Shown: one piece after another, positions 18,388-28,700 of the stretch
Layout: each line of letters begins with the position of its first letter
How positions within the stretch are numbered: position 1 is the first letter of the stretch
Assembly (NCBI GenBank): GCA_964594665.1
Contig: CAZQNY010000014.1
Location: 1 to 44,437, forward strand
Length of the DNA: 44,437 nucleotides
Origin: BM520 sp964594665
GTDB taxonomy: Bacteria; Bacteroidota; Bacteroidia; Bacteroidales; BM520
Direction: 5' to 3'
Notes under the pieces: model-generated
The model's database searches: none
What the model saw: only the letters and a program-made list of their open reading frames with translations
What the model was told of the DNA's origin: nothing
Program-made: the position numbers and the translations under genes

Positions 18388-19317
18388 TCAGATTACTCTG
18401 TTTCGTTCCGAATTCACATGATATGCATTTATATTTTCGATTGTTATATCCGCTTTTCTTCTTAATGCTTCCTCTGTTTTAAAAGCAATATGCGGAGTAG
18501 CAAAAATGCGGGGATGGTTTCTGAAAATATCATCATTGGCAAGAGGCTCTGTATCAAACACATCAAGGGCGGTACGAGAAATAGTGTTTTTGTCAAGGGC
18601 ATTCAGCAGGCTGTCTCTGTCAATAATAGCCCCTCTGGATGTATTGATTAATATGGGTTTTTTATTAAATGTACTGAGAATCTCTGCGTTAAATAATCCT
18701 TTGGTTTCAGCATTCAGGGGAATATGGATAGAAATAATATCCGCATTACGGCAGGCAGAAACAAGATCGGCAGCATAATTTCCACCTAATTTAATAAATG
18801 CAGAGCGCTGACTTCGTGAATGTCCTGTTATATGACATCCGAAGGCCTTAAACAAGGCGGCAGTCCTGCAACCGGTAGCTCCCGTGCCGATGATTGTAAC
18901 TTTTTTTCCGTGAAGCTCTCTTCCCGGTATACTATCCCACCCTCCCTGAGATAGGTTTTTTACACTTTCAGGGATATTCCTGAGGCATGTGATTGCCATA
19001 GCCAGTGTTAACTCTGCCACGCTATTGGTAGAATATTCCGGTACATTGTACACTACAATGCCGTTTTTTTTGCAGTAGACCGCATCTACTGAATCATACC
19101 CGGTAAATGCGGTAGCAATAAATTTTAACGACGAAAACCGGGATAGAATTTCTGATGAAAGTATTTTCTTTACATGAACAATCCCTTTAACATATTTTTC
19201 CTCTTCCTTACAAACCGTCTTTTGAATCGAATACTTTGGATATAGCATTACTAATTGGGAAAGAAATTTATCGTAATCGTTTCCCGGGTTTTCAAGTATG
19301 AGAAGGATTGGTTTCAT
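18388..19317 (-). CDS. D-isomer-specific 2-hydroxyacid dehydrogenase family protein
   Basis: NAD(P)-dependent oxidoreductase of 309 residues. The Rossmann dinucleotide motif GTGATG is at 144-149. The family catalytic residues are in place: Arg228 in NTSRGAIID, Glu257 in FDTEPL, and His276 in TPHIAF. The N-terminal part resembles the substrate-binding domain (FIATAFTGYDSVD, SVAELTLAMAI). The family reduces 2-keto acids to D-2-hydroxyacids or oxidises compounds such as phosphoglycerate, but the substrate cannot be told from sequence. The usual acidic residue after the second Rossmann strand is not obvious (HSRSQRS follows), which may mean NADP preference; that is inference. It stands alone, with a -7 box just upstream. 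Confidence 0.9.
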   Translation of the reverse strand: MKPILLILENPGNDYDKFLSQLVMLYPKYSIQKTVCKEEEKYVKGIVHVKKILSSEILSRFSSLKFIATAFTGYDSVDAVYCKKNGIVVYNVPEYSTNSVAELTLAMAITCLRNIPESVKNLSQGGWDSIPGRELHGKKVTIIGTGATGCRTAALFKAFGCHITGHSRSQRSAFIKLGGNYAADLVSACRNADIISIHIPLNAETKGLFNAEILSTFNKKPILINTSRGAIIDRDSLLNALDKNTISRTALDVFDTEPLANDDIFRNHPRIFATPHIAFKTEEALRRKADITIENINAYHVNSERNRVI

Positions 19318-19331
19318 AATTCTGCTTTTTG

Positions 19332-19339
19332 CAAAGATA
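19332..19339 (-). promoter_or_regulatory. Candidate -7 box (TATCTTTG) of the hydroxyacid dehydrogenase gene
   Basis: On the minus strand TATCTTTG (followed by C) matches the Bacteroidota -7 consensus TAnnTTTG and ends 14 bases before the ATG at 19317. No clear -33 TTG/TTTG element is visible at the usual spacing, so only the -7 box supports the call. Confidence 0.35.
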
Positions 19340-19353
19340 TGATTTTTGTTGTT

Positions 19354-20958
19354 TTATTTCACGGTAAATAACGATTTTGTGTGCCCGGTATGGCCCTGTT
19401 TTGTCATGTATGTTATTGTGATTTCATATTCACCTGTATCATCAGAAGTGTAAAAACTACCTGATGCAGTTCCCTTTGTGATCTCCAGAACCGGTTTTGT
19501 ATATAAAACTGTCCGGAAGTCGGGCAGTGGTGAGTTTTTCTTTTGGTTAAAAGAATAATCGGCATTTTTTGTACCCATTATTTTTTCTGTGGCAGGGTTT
19601 AGAAAGAACATTGCCGGTAGTTTGAAGTTATAACCTCCTGCATTGTCAGTGTTTGTATATATCTGTATAATGCCGTCCAGCACAAGTGATCCATATACAT
19701 AGGGCCTGTTTATAACTGCGATAGAGTCGATTTTACCTGGATGAATGGTGAAAAGTTCCGCAATATCATGAATAGGAAGATTGTCGAGAAATACCACAGG
19801 ATTACTGTAAAGAATATCGCGCCTGTCGTCAAGAACTGCTAATGACGGCTTTGAATCTTTTTCCCTTATTTTTACATAAGGGACGATTTCCTGGAAGATT
19901 TCTTTTAAAGAGCTTAACTCAATATAATCTTCAGTGCAAACGCTGTATGCAGGGTCTCCGGGAATATGGAGCGTCTTTCGTTCAATTACGGGCTGATTTT
20001 GTTTGTTGTGATAATATTCTGTTTTAACACTTTTGTTTCTGATAAGATCAAGCCATGATTCTCTGCTGAGAGGTTTGTTTTGTTTGATTTTATTATACGT
20101 ATTGCAAAAGTTGTTAACCAGTACAATTGAATCTATTCCGATGTTATTGTTTGTATTAATAAACATTGTTTGTTTATTATTAAATGGATCATAAGGGATA
20201 TTAAATAATCCGGTTGAATCAGATACTCCGATTCGGAAATAACAGTTTTTTCCGGTCTTTGCCAGATAGATGATTCTGTTGTTTCGTTTCTCCCCCCGTA
20301 CAAATCCGTGTAGAACGGGCCCTGAAATTTCCGGAAAATGAAAGTAATGGTTTTCGGAATCAGCAGTTGATGATCCCGAAAGGCTATAGGTGGTATTTGT
20401 AAAACCTTTTTTTACCACTACAAGGTTTGCTGCAATAATGGAATCGTTGGAAAGAGCGTTGGTTTTTACTGAAAAAACAACCTTTTCACGGTTTGAGTAA
20501 CCGGATTTGTCGGTGGTGATGGTAATGGCAGCAGAATGTTTACTGTTTGGAACAGACGGCAGATTTGCATATTCCGGTATTCCGTAATCAGGATTCATCA
20601 CGGTTAGGGGAACAGAGGCAAAGGTATTGTGAGAATGGTTTTGCTGGTGCCAAGTGTATGCCCTGATAGCATAATCCCCCGATGGAATATCTTCAGGAAT
20701 AGATAGCTTACCATAGCAGAAATTATTTTCTACAAGAACCGATTTCTGAACAAAAGCATTTTCTTCATTATAAAATTCAATGTAAATGACACTACTTAAT
20801 CCCTGTGGTAAAAAAGCAGAAAAACGGATGTCCTCGCCACATACATAATAATTTCTGTCGGTACTCAGAAAGAGTGCTTCGTTAACATATGGTTGTCCTT
20901 TTGATATAAAGGCACATGTCAAAAGAAAAAAGCATGTTATATTGTATCTAATTCTCAT
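19354..20958 (-). CDS. Secreted MG2-like protein with an isolated TonB-plug-like segment
   Basis: A 534-residue protein with a signal peptide (about 1-21, FLLTCAFISKGQ). Residues about 28-120 resemble an MG2 domain (LSTDRNYYVCGEDIRFSAFL, then SGDYAIRAYTW), and about 140-200 holds a second beta-rich module (TTDKSGYSNREKVVFSV). Around 383-433 the segment NPVVFLDNLPIHDIAEL...GIIQIYT matches the end of a TonB receptor plug, but no beta-barrel follows. Proteins of this general kind are common in Bacteroidota and poorly understood. It is the last gene of an operon with a TBDT and a DUF4249 lipoprotein, so it is probably a periplasmic or outer-membrane accessory. Exact function unknown. Confidence 0.75.
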   Translation of the reverse strand: MRIRYNITCFFLLTCAFISKGQPYVNEALFLSTDRNYYVCGEDIRFSAFLPQGLSSVIYIEFYNEENAFVQKSVLVENNFCYGKLSIPEDIPSGDYAIRAYTWHQQNHSHNTFASVPLTVMNPDYGIPEYANLPSVPNSKHSAAITITTDKSGYSNREKVVFSVKTNALSNDSIIAANLVVVKKGFTNTTYSLSGSSTADSENHYFHFPEISGPVLHGFVRGEKRNNRIIYLAKTGKNCYFRIGVSDSTGLFNIPYDPFNNKQTMFINTNNNIGIDSIVLVNNFCNTYNKIKQNKPLSRESWLDLIRNKSVKTEYYHNKQNQPVIERKTLHIPGDPAYSVCTEDYIELSSLKEIFQEIVPYVKIREKDSKPSLAVLDDRRDILYSNPVVFLDNLPIHDIAELFTIHPGKIDSIAVINRPYVYGSLVLDGIIQIYTNTDNAGGYNFKLPAMFFLNPATEKIMGTKNADYSFNQKKNSPLPDFRTVLYTKPVLEITKGTASGSFYTSDDTGEYEITITYMTKQGHTGHTKSLFTVK

Positions 20959-20975
20959 TGTAAAAATATTTGAAA

Positions 20976-22121
20976 TTACCAGAATGCAGGCTTTTCGATT
21001 GTCCCGCCTTCCAATTGGCAGTCAATGCATACCTGATTTACTAATGCCAGAGCCCCCGATTCGTCTTTTGTCAGATATACCGGCCAGCTGGCTGAAGGAT
21101 AGCTGTAAATATACTGAACCTCATCAATATCTCCTTCGTTGATATCACAAACTCCATAATAAAAAGAGATTCCTGAGGGTCTGGTTACAAACACTCTTTT
21201 ATGATCTACTCCGGCAACAGTGAAGTTACCCAGCACAGGTTCTTCCGGATTGTTTATGTTGTGAATATTGCCTTTTACAGGGTAGGGTTGTGTGCTATAC
21301 AAGCTACCCTGGCTGTTATTTATGTTTTTTAGATTATTCCAATAATTGTAATCGCTGCTGTTAATGTGGTACTGTTTTACCAGAAGACTATATCTGGCCT
21401 GCAGCCTTTTAGTTTCGGTATCAACGAAATTCAAAGGGATATTCTGTAAAACAGGATTTTGTAAGGTTAGGGTGTTTTGTGTAAATATTTGCGGGATATC
21501 GAGGGTTCTGTAACAAACCCGCAAACTGTCACGATGCAACATTTCTCTCAGAAATCCTTCAAAAACATAGTAGATCAAATGATCGGCATGATATTCAAAT
21601 GTTTCCGTAAGTTGCCATAAGATGTAGGTGGAGTCTGATGCTGCTTCATGGGTAGAGACATAAAACTGGACGCCCGGTTTTTCATAGTAATATTGCGGGT
21701 CATTCTGATATTCAATCTGGTGAAATACCGTATCGATGCCTATTGATTCCGGAAGAGTTGATAATGTGCTTTCATACTCCTCTCCCTGCACCGTTTTAAT
21801 GTAAAGGTAATAACTGTTTCCCGCATAGGCTCTGAAATTTTCTGGAGTAAGATAGGTTCCACGCTCTTGTTCTGTAAGTAGAATCTCACTGCCTGTATCA
21901 TCAAATATTTTTACCGTAGCCTGGGCTACACCATTATAAACAGGCTTGTCAACCCTTGATGATCGTGACAGCTTTATGGTATATGGCCCCGCTTCGTTGT
22001 GAATAATCCCGTCAACGACAAGAATGTTGTCATATTTATCAATTTCCGGCCAGTATTCTTCCACACAGGAATTGAAAAGCAATGGCAATAAAAAAAGTAT
22101 GGTGAGTGGTTTAATTTGCAT
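20976..22121 (-). CDS. DUF4249 family lipoprotein
   Basis: I start at ATG 22121 (381 aa); a TTG at 22130 is the alternative. The signal peptide ends in a lipobox LLFNSC with lipidated Cys19, typical of an exported lipoprotein. After the lipid site come VDGIIHNEAGPYTIKLSRSS and a beta-rich Ig-like segment, features of DUF4249. DUF4249 genes in Bacteroidota almost always neighbour a TBDT with a carboxypeptidase-like N-terminal domain, as here, where the start overlaps the TBDT stop by 11 nt. It is likely a surface-exposed or periplasmic partner of that receptor, by analogy with SusD-like lipoproteins, though no SusD similarity is seen. Ligand unknown. Confidence 0.88.
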   Translation of the reverse strand: MQIKPLTILFLLPLLFNSCVEEYWPEIDKYDNILVVDGIIHNEAGPYTIKLSRSSRVDKPVYNGVAQATVKIFDDTGSEILLTEQERGTYLTPENFRAYAGNSYYLYIKTVQGEEYESTLSTLPESIGIDTVFHQIEYQNDPQYYYEKPGVQFYVSTHEAASDSTYILWQLTETFEYHADHLIYYVFEGFLREMLHRDSLRVCYRTLDIPQIFTQNTLTLQNPVLQNIPLNFVDTETKRLQARYSLLVKQYHINSSDYNYWNNLKNINNSQGSLYSTQPYPVKGNIHNINNPEEPVLGNFTVAGVDHKRVFVTRPSGISFYYGVCDINEGDIDEVQYIYSYPSASWPVYLTKDESGALALVNQVCIDCQLEGGTIEKPAFW

Positions 22122-24861
22122 AATTTCCAAGTTTGAAGTTATACGTCAGTGATGGAATCGGAGAACCAAACACAGACATTTTGTATCCCTGTATTTTGCC
22201 TTCCTGTGATTTATAATATACTGAATATGCGTTTTTGCGTCCGGTTATATTATAAATAGAAAAAATGAAGGTTCCGTGTGCCAGTTTTTTTGATAACAGG
22301 TTTCCTTCAATCGTAACAGACATGTCAGCACGGAAATAGTCGGGTAAGCGATATTCATTGCGGTTGCTGTAGTTTAGGATGGGTTGTCCGTTAATATAAT
22401 ATACAGATGTAGGAAGTGTTATTGGCCTTCCGGTGTTGTAAACAATATTTCCTGATATACGAACCCTTCGGTTTGGTTTATAATTTACCACCAGATTCAG
22501 CGCATGTGGTTTGTCGTAATTGGCAGGGTAGGGGCTGCCGAAATTTATGAATTCCCCTGTATATGGATCAGTACCATTGATCGTTGCCGAGCTGTAAGTG
22601 TAATTAATCCATCCTGAAACCTTTCCCGCAGGCTTCTTGAGCATAACCTCAAGCCCTTTTGATTCCAATGTCCCCTGTATGATCTCTGTCTCCGGAATCG
22701 TAGTGTTGTAAAATGAAGCCCCATCCTCATATTCGACAACATTCGCGGAAGTCTTGTAATAGCCTTCAACTGAAAATTCCAGGGCGTCATGGAATAAGTT
22801 AGTATATACTCCCAGCGAATACTGATCTCCTGTCATAGGCCTGATGTTGTAGTCGCAGAGCTTCCACATAGCTGTGGGCGCAATGGCTATGGTGTTCGAC
22901 ATAAGAAACAAGTACTGATGCAACCTGTTATAGCCTGCTTTTATGGAGATGTTTTTTGTGGGTTGAAATTTAATTCCTATCCGATAGTCTGGTGCGGTGT
23001 AATGTTTAATGACTTCATTATTGCTAAACTGCATCGTATCATTAATGGTGAAAATCTCACGGGGCATGTTGTCTAAATAAGTATATACTTTTCCCGGACC
23101 CAGAACATGATAGACATTTAACCTTAACCCGGCATCTATAGCCAGGTATTTGTTGATTTCCCAGTTTTCATTAACGAATAATCCCGATTCCAGCCCTTTT
23201 TCAGGTGCAAATGTGTTGGGTTGCACAAACGATTGCTCGTTGAGAGGAAGCAGATCACCCCGACTGACCTGATACAATATACTGTTGACCCCATAGGTAA
23301 AGGTATGGTTGTCAAAAGGATGCCAGGCAAAGACAATTCTGGCTTCACTGTGCCGAAAATTATAGTCCTGCTTATATGCTGCAATATCCAGTTCACTGTT
23401 TTTTTCTAAAAAATAGTACGCTCCGGTGGCAAAAGACACATCCACTTTATGAAGCCCGTTAAAACGATGAACCCACTTTAAGGATGCTCCGTTGTTGGTG
23501 TATTTATGGTCTGTAACAGAGGCAATTATAGCTTTGTCGTGACTGTAGTATCCAACAAGCTGCAATTCGTTGTTAGGGTTAATATGCGTTGTTATATTGG
23601 CCATGACATCCGAGAAAGAAGCGTCGCTCATTTGCAATTCCGGGTTTTTGATCATATTTAAAAGCCAATCGGAATAGGTTGAGCGGGCACTGAGCATATA
23701 GGAGCTTTTTGATTTTTGTATAGGGCCTTCTGCCATTAATTGCCCTGATACCGGGCTGATGCCTCCAGTGAGTTTGAATTTGTCATTGCGCCCCTGATGG
23801 GTCGTGATGTCAAAAACAGAAGCTAAACGACCTCCGTACTGGCTGGGAATAACACTTTTATATAATGAAAATTCACTAATGGCTTCAGCGTTAAAGGCTG
23901 AGAAAAAACCAAACAGATGTGATGTGTTATATACTGGTATATTGCTGATATAGAAAAGGTTCTGGTCGGCAGGAGATCCTCTGACATTAAAACCCGATGC
24001 GCCTTCTCCTGCGGACTGAACTCCGGGAAGTAACATAGCTACCTTAATGATGTCTTTTTCACCAAGAACAACAGGAATCTCACGGATACTTTTTACCGAC
24101 AACTTTTCAAATCCCATTTTTGTGCTTCTAACATTATGGTATTGATCAGACCGGATAACTACCTCATCCAGAAGAACCATTCTTCCCGGTAAAGAAAAAT
24201 GTATCTCTCCATCGGAATATATGGTGACACCGACTTTCCTGGGTTCACATTCCATACTTTGGGCATCAAGAGTATACCTGCCAGGTTTCAGCTCAATGCG
24301 GAAAATTCCGTCCCGGTCAGTGGTAGTAACTTCCCCGGTTTCTTCAACCTGTATCGTGCCTCCAATGACGGGTGTCAAGTCTTCTTCTTTGTTAATGTAT
24401 CCGGTTAGAAGAGCCTTTTTGCCGTCGTGATTTTCTTTGCCTCCTACTTCGAAGTTTAATGATGAATAGGATTGCATTGTCTGAAGCTTTTGTCCTGAAA
24501 ATTTCGAATTCGTTGAATCTGACAGAATAGTATTTGTATTGATATCAGGAATAAAATCAGGTGTTGCTGTGATAAAGATATTATTCCTGTGATCCTGTGT
24601 CGCAGCTAAACCCAACGGCTCCAGATTTATTTTAAGCGTTGCTATTAATGTTTCCCCGGGAATAATGGTCAGCATAGAGGTTGTTGGGATCTTCCCGGGA
24701 TTATAAAATATATTTATATCAAAATCAGCTTTCACTTTTTGAATGAATTCCGGGATACTTTGCCGTTTATATGTGCTGTCAATGACCGGATTTACTACCT
24801 GTGCATTGGTATTGAACATGGTTAACAGAATAATAAAAATTGTAATAAAATATTTAAACAT
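22111..24861 (-). CDS. TonB-dependent outer-membrane receptor with STN and carboxypeptidase-like domains
   Basis: A 916-residue receptor. The signal peptide (1-21, ends NTNAQ) is followed by an STN domain (about 30-105, SIPEFIQKVKADFDINIFYN), a carboxypeptidase-regulatory-like beta domain (about 148-235), a plug (about 245-375, GFNVRGSPADQNLFY and YGGRLASVFDITT) and a 22-strand-type barrel ending in YNFKLGNYAN. TBDTs import or export-gate bulky ligands with energy from TonB. An STN domain often contacts an anti-sigma factor, but no FecR or sigma gene lies in this operon. It is 6 nt after an unknown secreted protein gene and overlaps the DUF4249 gene. The substrate is unknown. Confidence 0.94.
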   Translation of the reverse strand: MFKYFITIFIILLTMFNTNAQVVNPVIDSTYKRQSIPEFIQKVKADFDINIFYNPGKIPTTSMLTIIPGETLIATLKINLEPLGLAATQDHRNNIFITATPDFIPDINTNTILSDSTNSKFSGQKLQTMQSYSSLNFEVGGKENHDGKKALLTGYINKEEDLTPVIGGTIQVEETGEVTTTDRDGIFRIELKPGRYTLDAQSMECEPRKVGVTIYSDGEIHFSLPGRMVLLDEVVIRSDQYHNVRSTKMGFEKLSVKSIREIPVVLGEKDIIKVAMLLPGVQSAGEGASGFNVRGSPADQNLFYISNIPVYNTSHLFGFFSAFNAEAISEFSLYKSVIPSQYGGRLASVFDITTHQGRNDKFKLTGGISPVSGQLMAEGPIQKSKSSYMLSARSTYSDWLLNMIKNPELQMSDASFSDVMANITTHINPNNELQLVGYYSHDKAIIASVTDHKYTNNGASLKWVHRFNGLHKVDVSFATGAYYFLEKNSELDIAAYKQDYNFRHSEARIVFAWHPFDNHTFTYGVNSILYQVSRGDLLPLNEQSFVQPNTFAPEKGLESGLFVNENWEINKYLAIDAGLRLNVYHVLGPGKVYTYLDNMPREIFTINDTMQFSNNEVIKHYTAPDYRIGIKFQPTKNISIKAGYNRLHQYLFLMSNTIAIAPTAMWKLCDYNIRPMTGDQYSLGVYTNLFHDALEFSVEGYYKTSANVVEYEDGASFYNTTIPETEIIQGTLESKGLEVMLKKPAGKVSGWINYTYSSATINGTDPYTGEFINFGSPYPANYDKPHALNLVVNYKPNRRVRISGNIVYNTGRPITLPTSVYYINGQPILNYSNRNEYRLPDYFRADMSVTIEGNLLSKKLAHGTFIFSIYNITGRKNAYSVYYKSQEGKIQGYKMSVFGSPIPSLTYNFKLGNYAN

Positions 24862-24867
24862 AACTGC

Positions 24868-25596
24868 TTACTTGTTAAATTTTTCGTAATATTCCATTAT
24901 TGCTTTGTATTCTTGAATGCCATTGGTTGAAAACCGGATCCCATTATTCCTGATAAATTTTCTTACCTCTTTCTTCTTTTCATTGAATGCATTAAGAATA
25001 TCACGCTTGCGGGAGATATCAATATATTTTCCCTGCCGGATAAGATATACCTTACGTTGTGTTGATGTGTATTTTCCAAATGGGGGTTTGTTGTAATAGG
25101 TTGCAATATACTGTTTTGCGTATTCTATTACAATGGTGTCTTTCCCATGATAAGGCATTGCTACAAATTGTTTTTCGACAGGCCCTGGTGGAAGGTTGCG
25201 CCGGTTAATAAAAAGCACTACCGCCGTTTGAAGGGAATCTGTGATACTATTGTTTAAAATTATTGGTGTTTTTCTTTTCGTATCCATTTGCGCATTCAAT
25301 ACCATCAGATCTGATAGAATATCGTACTTAACTTCTTGATTTTGATACTGAACAGACCCAATGATAATGGTAGCAGGAAGCCACAGGTCGCTATAAAACC
25401 AGGGGTGCCCGTTGATGATTTGATGCTCGGGTTCGTATATACTTCCGTTAACCAGTTTTGGGTCTGAGCCGTAATGGATTTGCGTTTCTTTGAGTAATAC
25501 GTTTTTTTGGCTTATGGTTTGACTTGTAGCTTCCTTTTTAGGAAAGATAATTATACACAAGAGCAAAACCGGCCATAATTTAATTATCATGGTCAT
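24868..25596 (-). CDS. Secreted protein of unknown function, first gene of the TBDT operon
   Basis: This 242-residue protein has a signal peptide (about 1-26, hydrophobic WPVLLLCIIIF, then SQT). A second in-frame ATG lies at 25590. I recognise no family. The middle contains IYEPEHQIINGHPWFYSDLW and an alternating hydrophobic pattern (TIIIGSVQYQNQEVKYDILSD), suggesting a beta-rich fold. The C-terminal quarter is helical and very basic (NAFNEKKKEVRKFIRNNG). Its stop is 6 nt before the TBDT start, so it is almost certainly co-transcribed with the receptor, and is probably periplasmic or outer-membrane associated. Confidence 0.75.
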   Translation of the reverse strand: MTMIIKLWPVLLLCIIIFPKKEATSQTISQKNVLLKETQIHYGSDPKLVNGSIYEPEHQIINGHPWFYSDLWLPATIIIGSVQYQNQEVKYDILSDLMVLNAQMDTKRKTPIILNNSITDSLQTAVVLFINRRNLPPGPVEKQFVAMPYHGKDTIVIEYAKQYIATYYNKPPFGKYTSTQRKVYLIRQGKYIDISRKRDILNAFNEKKKEVRKFIRNNGIRFSTNGIQEYKAIMEYYEKFNK

Positions 25597-25630
25597 AGTT
25601 CTTTTAAATAAGCTCCGGTGCGTTAAAGAA

Positions 25631-25638
25631 CAAATATA
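25631..25638 (-). promoter_or_regulatory. Candidate -7 box (TATATTTG) of the TBDT/DUF4249 operon
   Basis: TATATTTG on the minus strand matches TAnnTTTG and lies 34 bases upstream of the ATG at 25596. No convincing -33 TTG is found at the usual distance. The surrounding DNA is AT-rich, which raises the chance of a random match. Confidence 0.3.
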
Positions 25639-25717
25639 GAGTTTATTTTAGTATGATAATAATCCGCTGTCTGTTTTTTTGCAAATAAACAATGTGTTTT
25701 TTGATAATCCACTCTGA

Positions 25718-28700
25718 TTATTTTAAATATTTATTTATGATGGTATCAAGATTAGCTCTTGAGATGGGTTTTGAAAAATAATTACTGCAACCTGCCTCAT
25801 AGGCATTGCGCATATCTTCATCTCTTGTTGAAGCTGTTACCATGATCACATGAATATCAGATCGGAGTGTTTTAATCTTTTTTGTCGCAGAAATGCCATC
25901 CAATACCGGTAATCGGATTTCTGTAAAAACCAATGATATGGATGGATTATGGGAGACCATACGGATCGCTTCCTCGCCATTTGCAGCAAAAATGATATGG
26001 ATGTTTTTATCTTCCAGAATTTTGGAAAAATACCGTTTTGAGATTTCATCATCTTCTACAATCAGGATTGTGCGTTTTTTTATGCGATCCTTCTTTTGAG
26101 GCATTGCAGAAAGAGGATTAAAAGGAATCGTAAAATAAAATGTAGATCCGTGATCAGGCACACTCGTGAGCCATATCTCTCCCCCCAGGAAATTAACAAG
26201 ACTTTTAGAGATGGCTAACCCAAGGCCCGTGCCACCATAGCGTCGTGTGAGGTTGAGATCTGCCTGCCGGAAGTGCTCGAAAATTGCATTATGCAGGTCA
26301 GCAGGAATACCAATGCCGGAGTCTTTTATGGAAAACTCAAGCAAGCTTCCTCTAAGCTGATAGCTAACCTTAATATCTCCGTTTTTAGTGAATTTTATGG
26401 CATTATCAATAAGGTTCTCCAGTATCTGCAGTAGTTTTTCCTTATCGGTACGAATGGATGCATGGGCATCATCAATCGTATTCTCTGTTATGTATCGCAA
26501 CCCCTTTTCGACAACTTTCCTGTCGTATTTGATTTGTATATCTGCTAAGAGTTGGTTAAGATCAAAAGAAGACTCGTTATACCCAATATTCCCGCTTTCG
26601 AGTTTTGCGATTTCTAAAATATCATCAACTACATTCATGAGTTGACGGCTGCTTTCAACAATAATAGAAGTGAACTCCTGTTTCTGCTCTCCCGGAATGC
26701 CCGGGTCAAGCATCATCTCCGAGAAACCAATGATACCATTCATCGGGGTTCGGATTTCATGACTCATATTGGCCAAAAAAGCGGATTTTAACTTGTCACT
26801 TTCCTCTGCTTTATTTTTCGCAGCCATAAGCTCTTTCTTCCGGTGATCCTCCTGTAGTCGGGTATCTAATAAAGGTGCAATATAGCTTGATAAACGGAAA
26901 AGGAAGTTCTCTTCTTCATCAGTGTAGGCATGTTTATCCCTTGCCAGCAAGAGACACCCAAAAGTTGCATTTTCCTTTATTATAGGAGCAGCAATTGCAT
27001 AGCCTATTGATTTGGTTCCATTGGGGAATTTTATTAACTCATTGTTGCGGAAAATCATCCCTGTTTTCAATGCATCACCCCAAATATCACTCCATTGGCT
27101 CTTCTTAAGGATTAGCGTTTTTTCAATTTCCGTATCATATAAATCACGATGAATAACTGGAATCTCCAGCTTACTCTCTTTGTTTATAAATCCAAGTGCC
27201 CCGTAATAACTATCAAATGCCTGTTGGAGAATGGTAAGTACTGAGGAGATAAAATGTTTTTCAGTGTGTTTAAGGAAGCTATTTGAGATGTTGTTTTTTA
27301 TAATCAACTCCTGCTGCGTTTGCTGTAACTGCAGTTCATTTTGCTTTTGCTTTGTGATTTCCTGAATAACACCAAATACCACATCTCTTTCCTGATCGTA
27401 GGTTGCAATGGATTTAATATAGGCTATTCTGTTGTCACAAGGCCGCTTTATCTCAAATTCTGTATCATAACTCTGACCTTTTTTAATGAGGTTTTTTAAT
27501 TGATTGTCAAGCGGTATACGATATTTTCTTAGCGGTATGTTTTGCAAATCATTTATGCTGTATACTTCTGTTTCCTCCTTAAGCCCGTAAATTAACCTGG
27601 CACCTCTTGATATTATTGCAATTCCTTTTTCAAGATGAAACTCCCAGTTACCAAAACTGGCAACAATTTCAGCTTTTTCAAGGTTTTGTTTTTGCTGGAT
27701 AACCTCATTCTGTAGTTTTTTTTCTTTGGAAATATCTCTGCAAATTGTTAAACGGATTTTTTTCCCTTTGTATTCGGTTTCTTTTGCTGTGAAAAACATT
27801 ACCGGAAAGCGAGTGCCGTCTTTTTTCAACGCGATTGCCTCGTAAGGTTCTCTGTATCCACTACGCATTTTTTTATCCACTTGTTTCCGGCTCTCAGGAG
27901 CCAGGATTTCTGTTCCCCAGCTACCGATAAGCTCCTCATATTTATATCCAAACATTTCACAGGCTTTCTCATTTGTTTCAATACAGTATCCTGATTCTGA
28001 TATAAATATCGCTTCCTGGGTGGAATCTGCCAAAAGCTTATAACGCTCTTCACTTTCTTTGAGATTGTATGCTTCTCTTGTTTTGCTGTCAATATTTCGG
28101 GCGATAGTCATTATTCGTTCAACCTTCTGCTGATCACTAAATGTTATACCATGTATTTCATAGGCTATTACTCTTCCATCTTTATGCAGTAAATGGATGA
28201 TTTCTTTTATTTTTCCTTTTTTTAACGTTACCTTTTTTATGGTTGAAAATGCCAATTCCTGATCTTTTTCCAATATAATGGTTGTCAGGTGTTGCCCGAT
28301 AAGTTCCTGAAGGGTATAACCAAGATGTGACTGTAGCTGATTATTGAAATAGGTGAATCGTAACTCCTCATCAAACTCAAAGATGAGATCCTCACTGGCA
28401 TCCAGTAATTTTCTGTATTTTGCTTCATTCTCAGATATTGAAAACTCCCCAAGCTTTTTAATGGTTATATCTTTCATAAAACCATATCCTGATGTTATAA
28501 CACCTTTATTCTTCTGAATAATGGCAGTTATCTCTATCCACTTTGTTTTTTTACCATGGAGTGAAAATCGTGTTTCAAATTTAAATTTACCCTTATCGGA
28601 CGAATGTTCCTGAATAATTTTTCTTATACGATTAAAGTCTTTCCGTTCAAGATGTTTGAATATCTCTGCGGGATTTATCTCTTTAGGCGTGTTTCCCATG

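Noticed and set aside
25641..25690. Inverted repeat GTTTATTT/AAATAAAC upstream of the TBDT operon
   Set aside because: Arms are only 8 bp, AT-only except one base and 34 bp apart; likely chance in AT-rich DNA.
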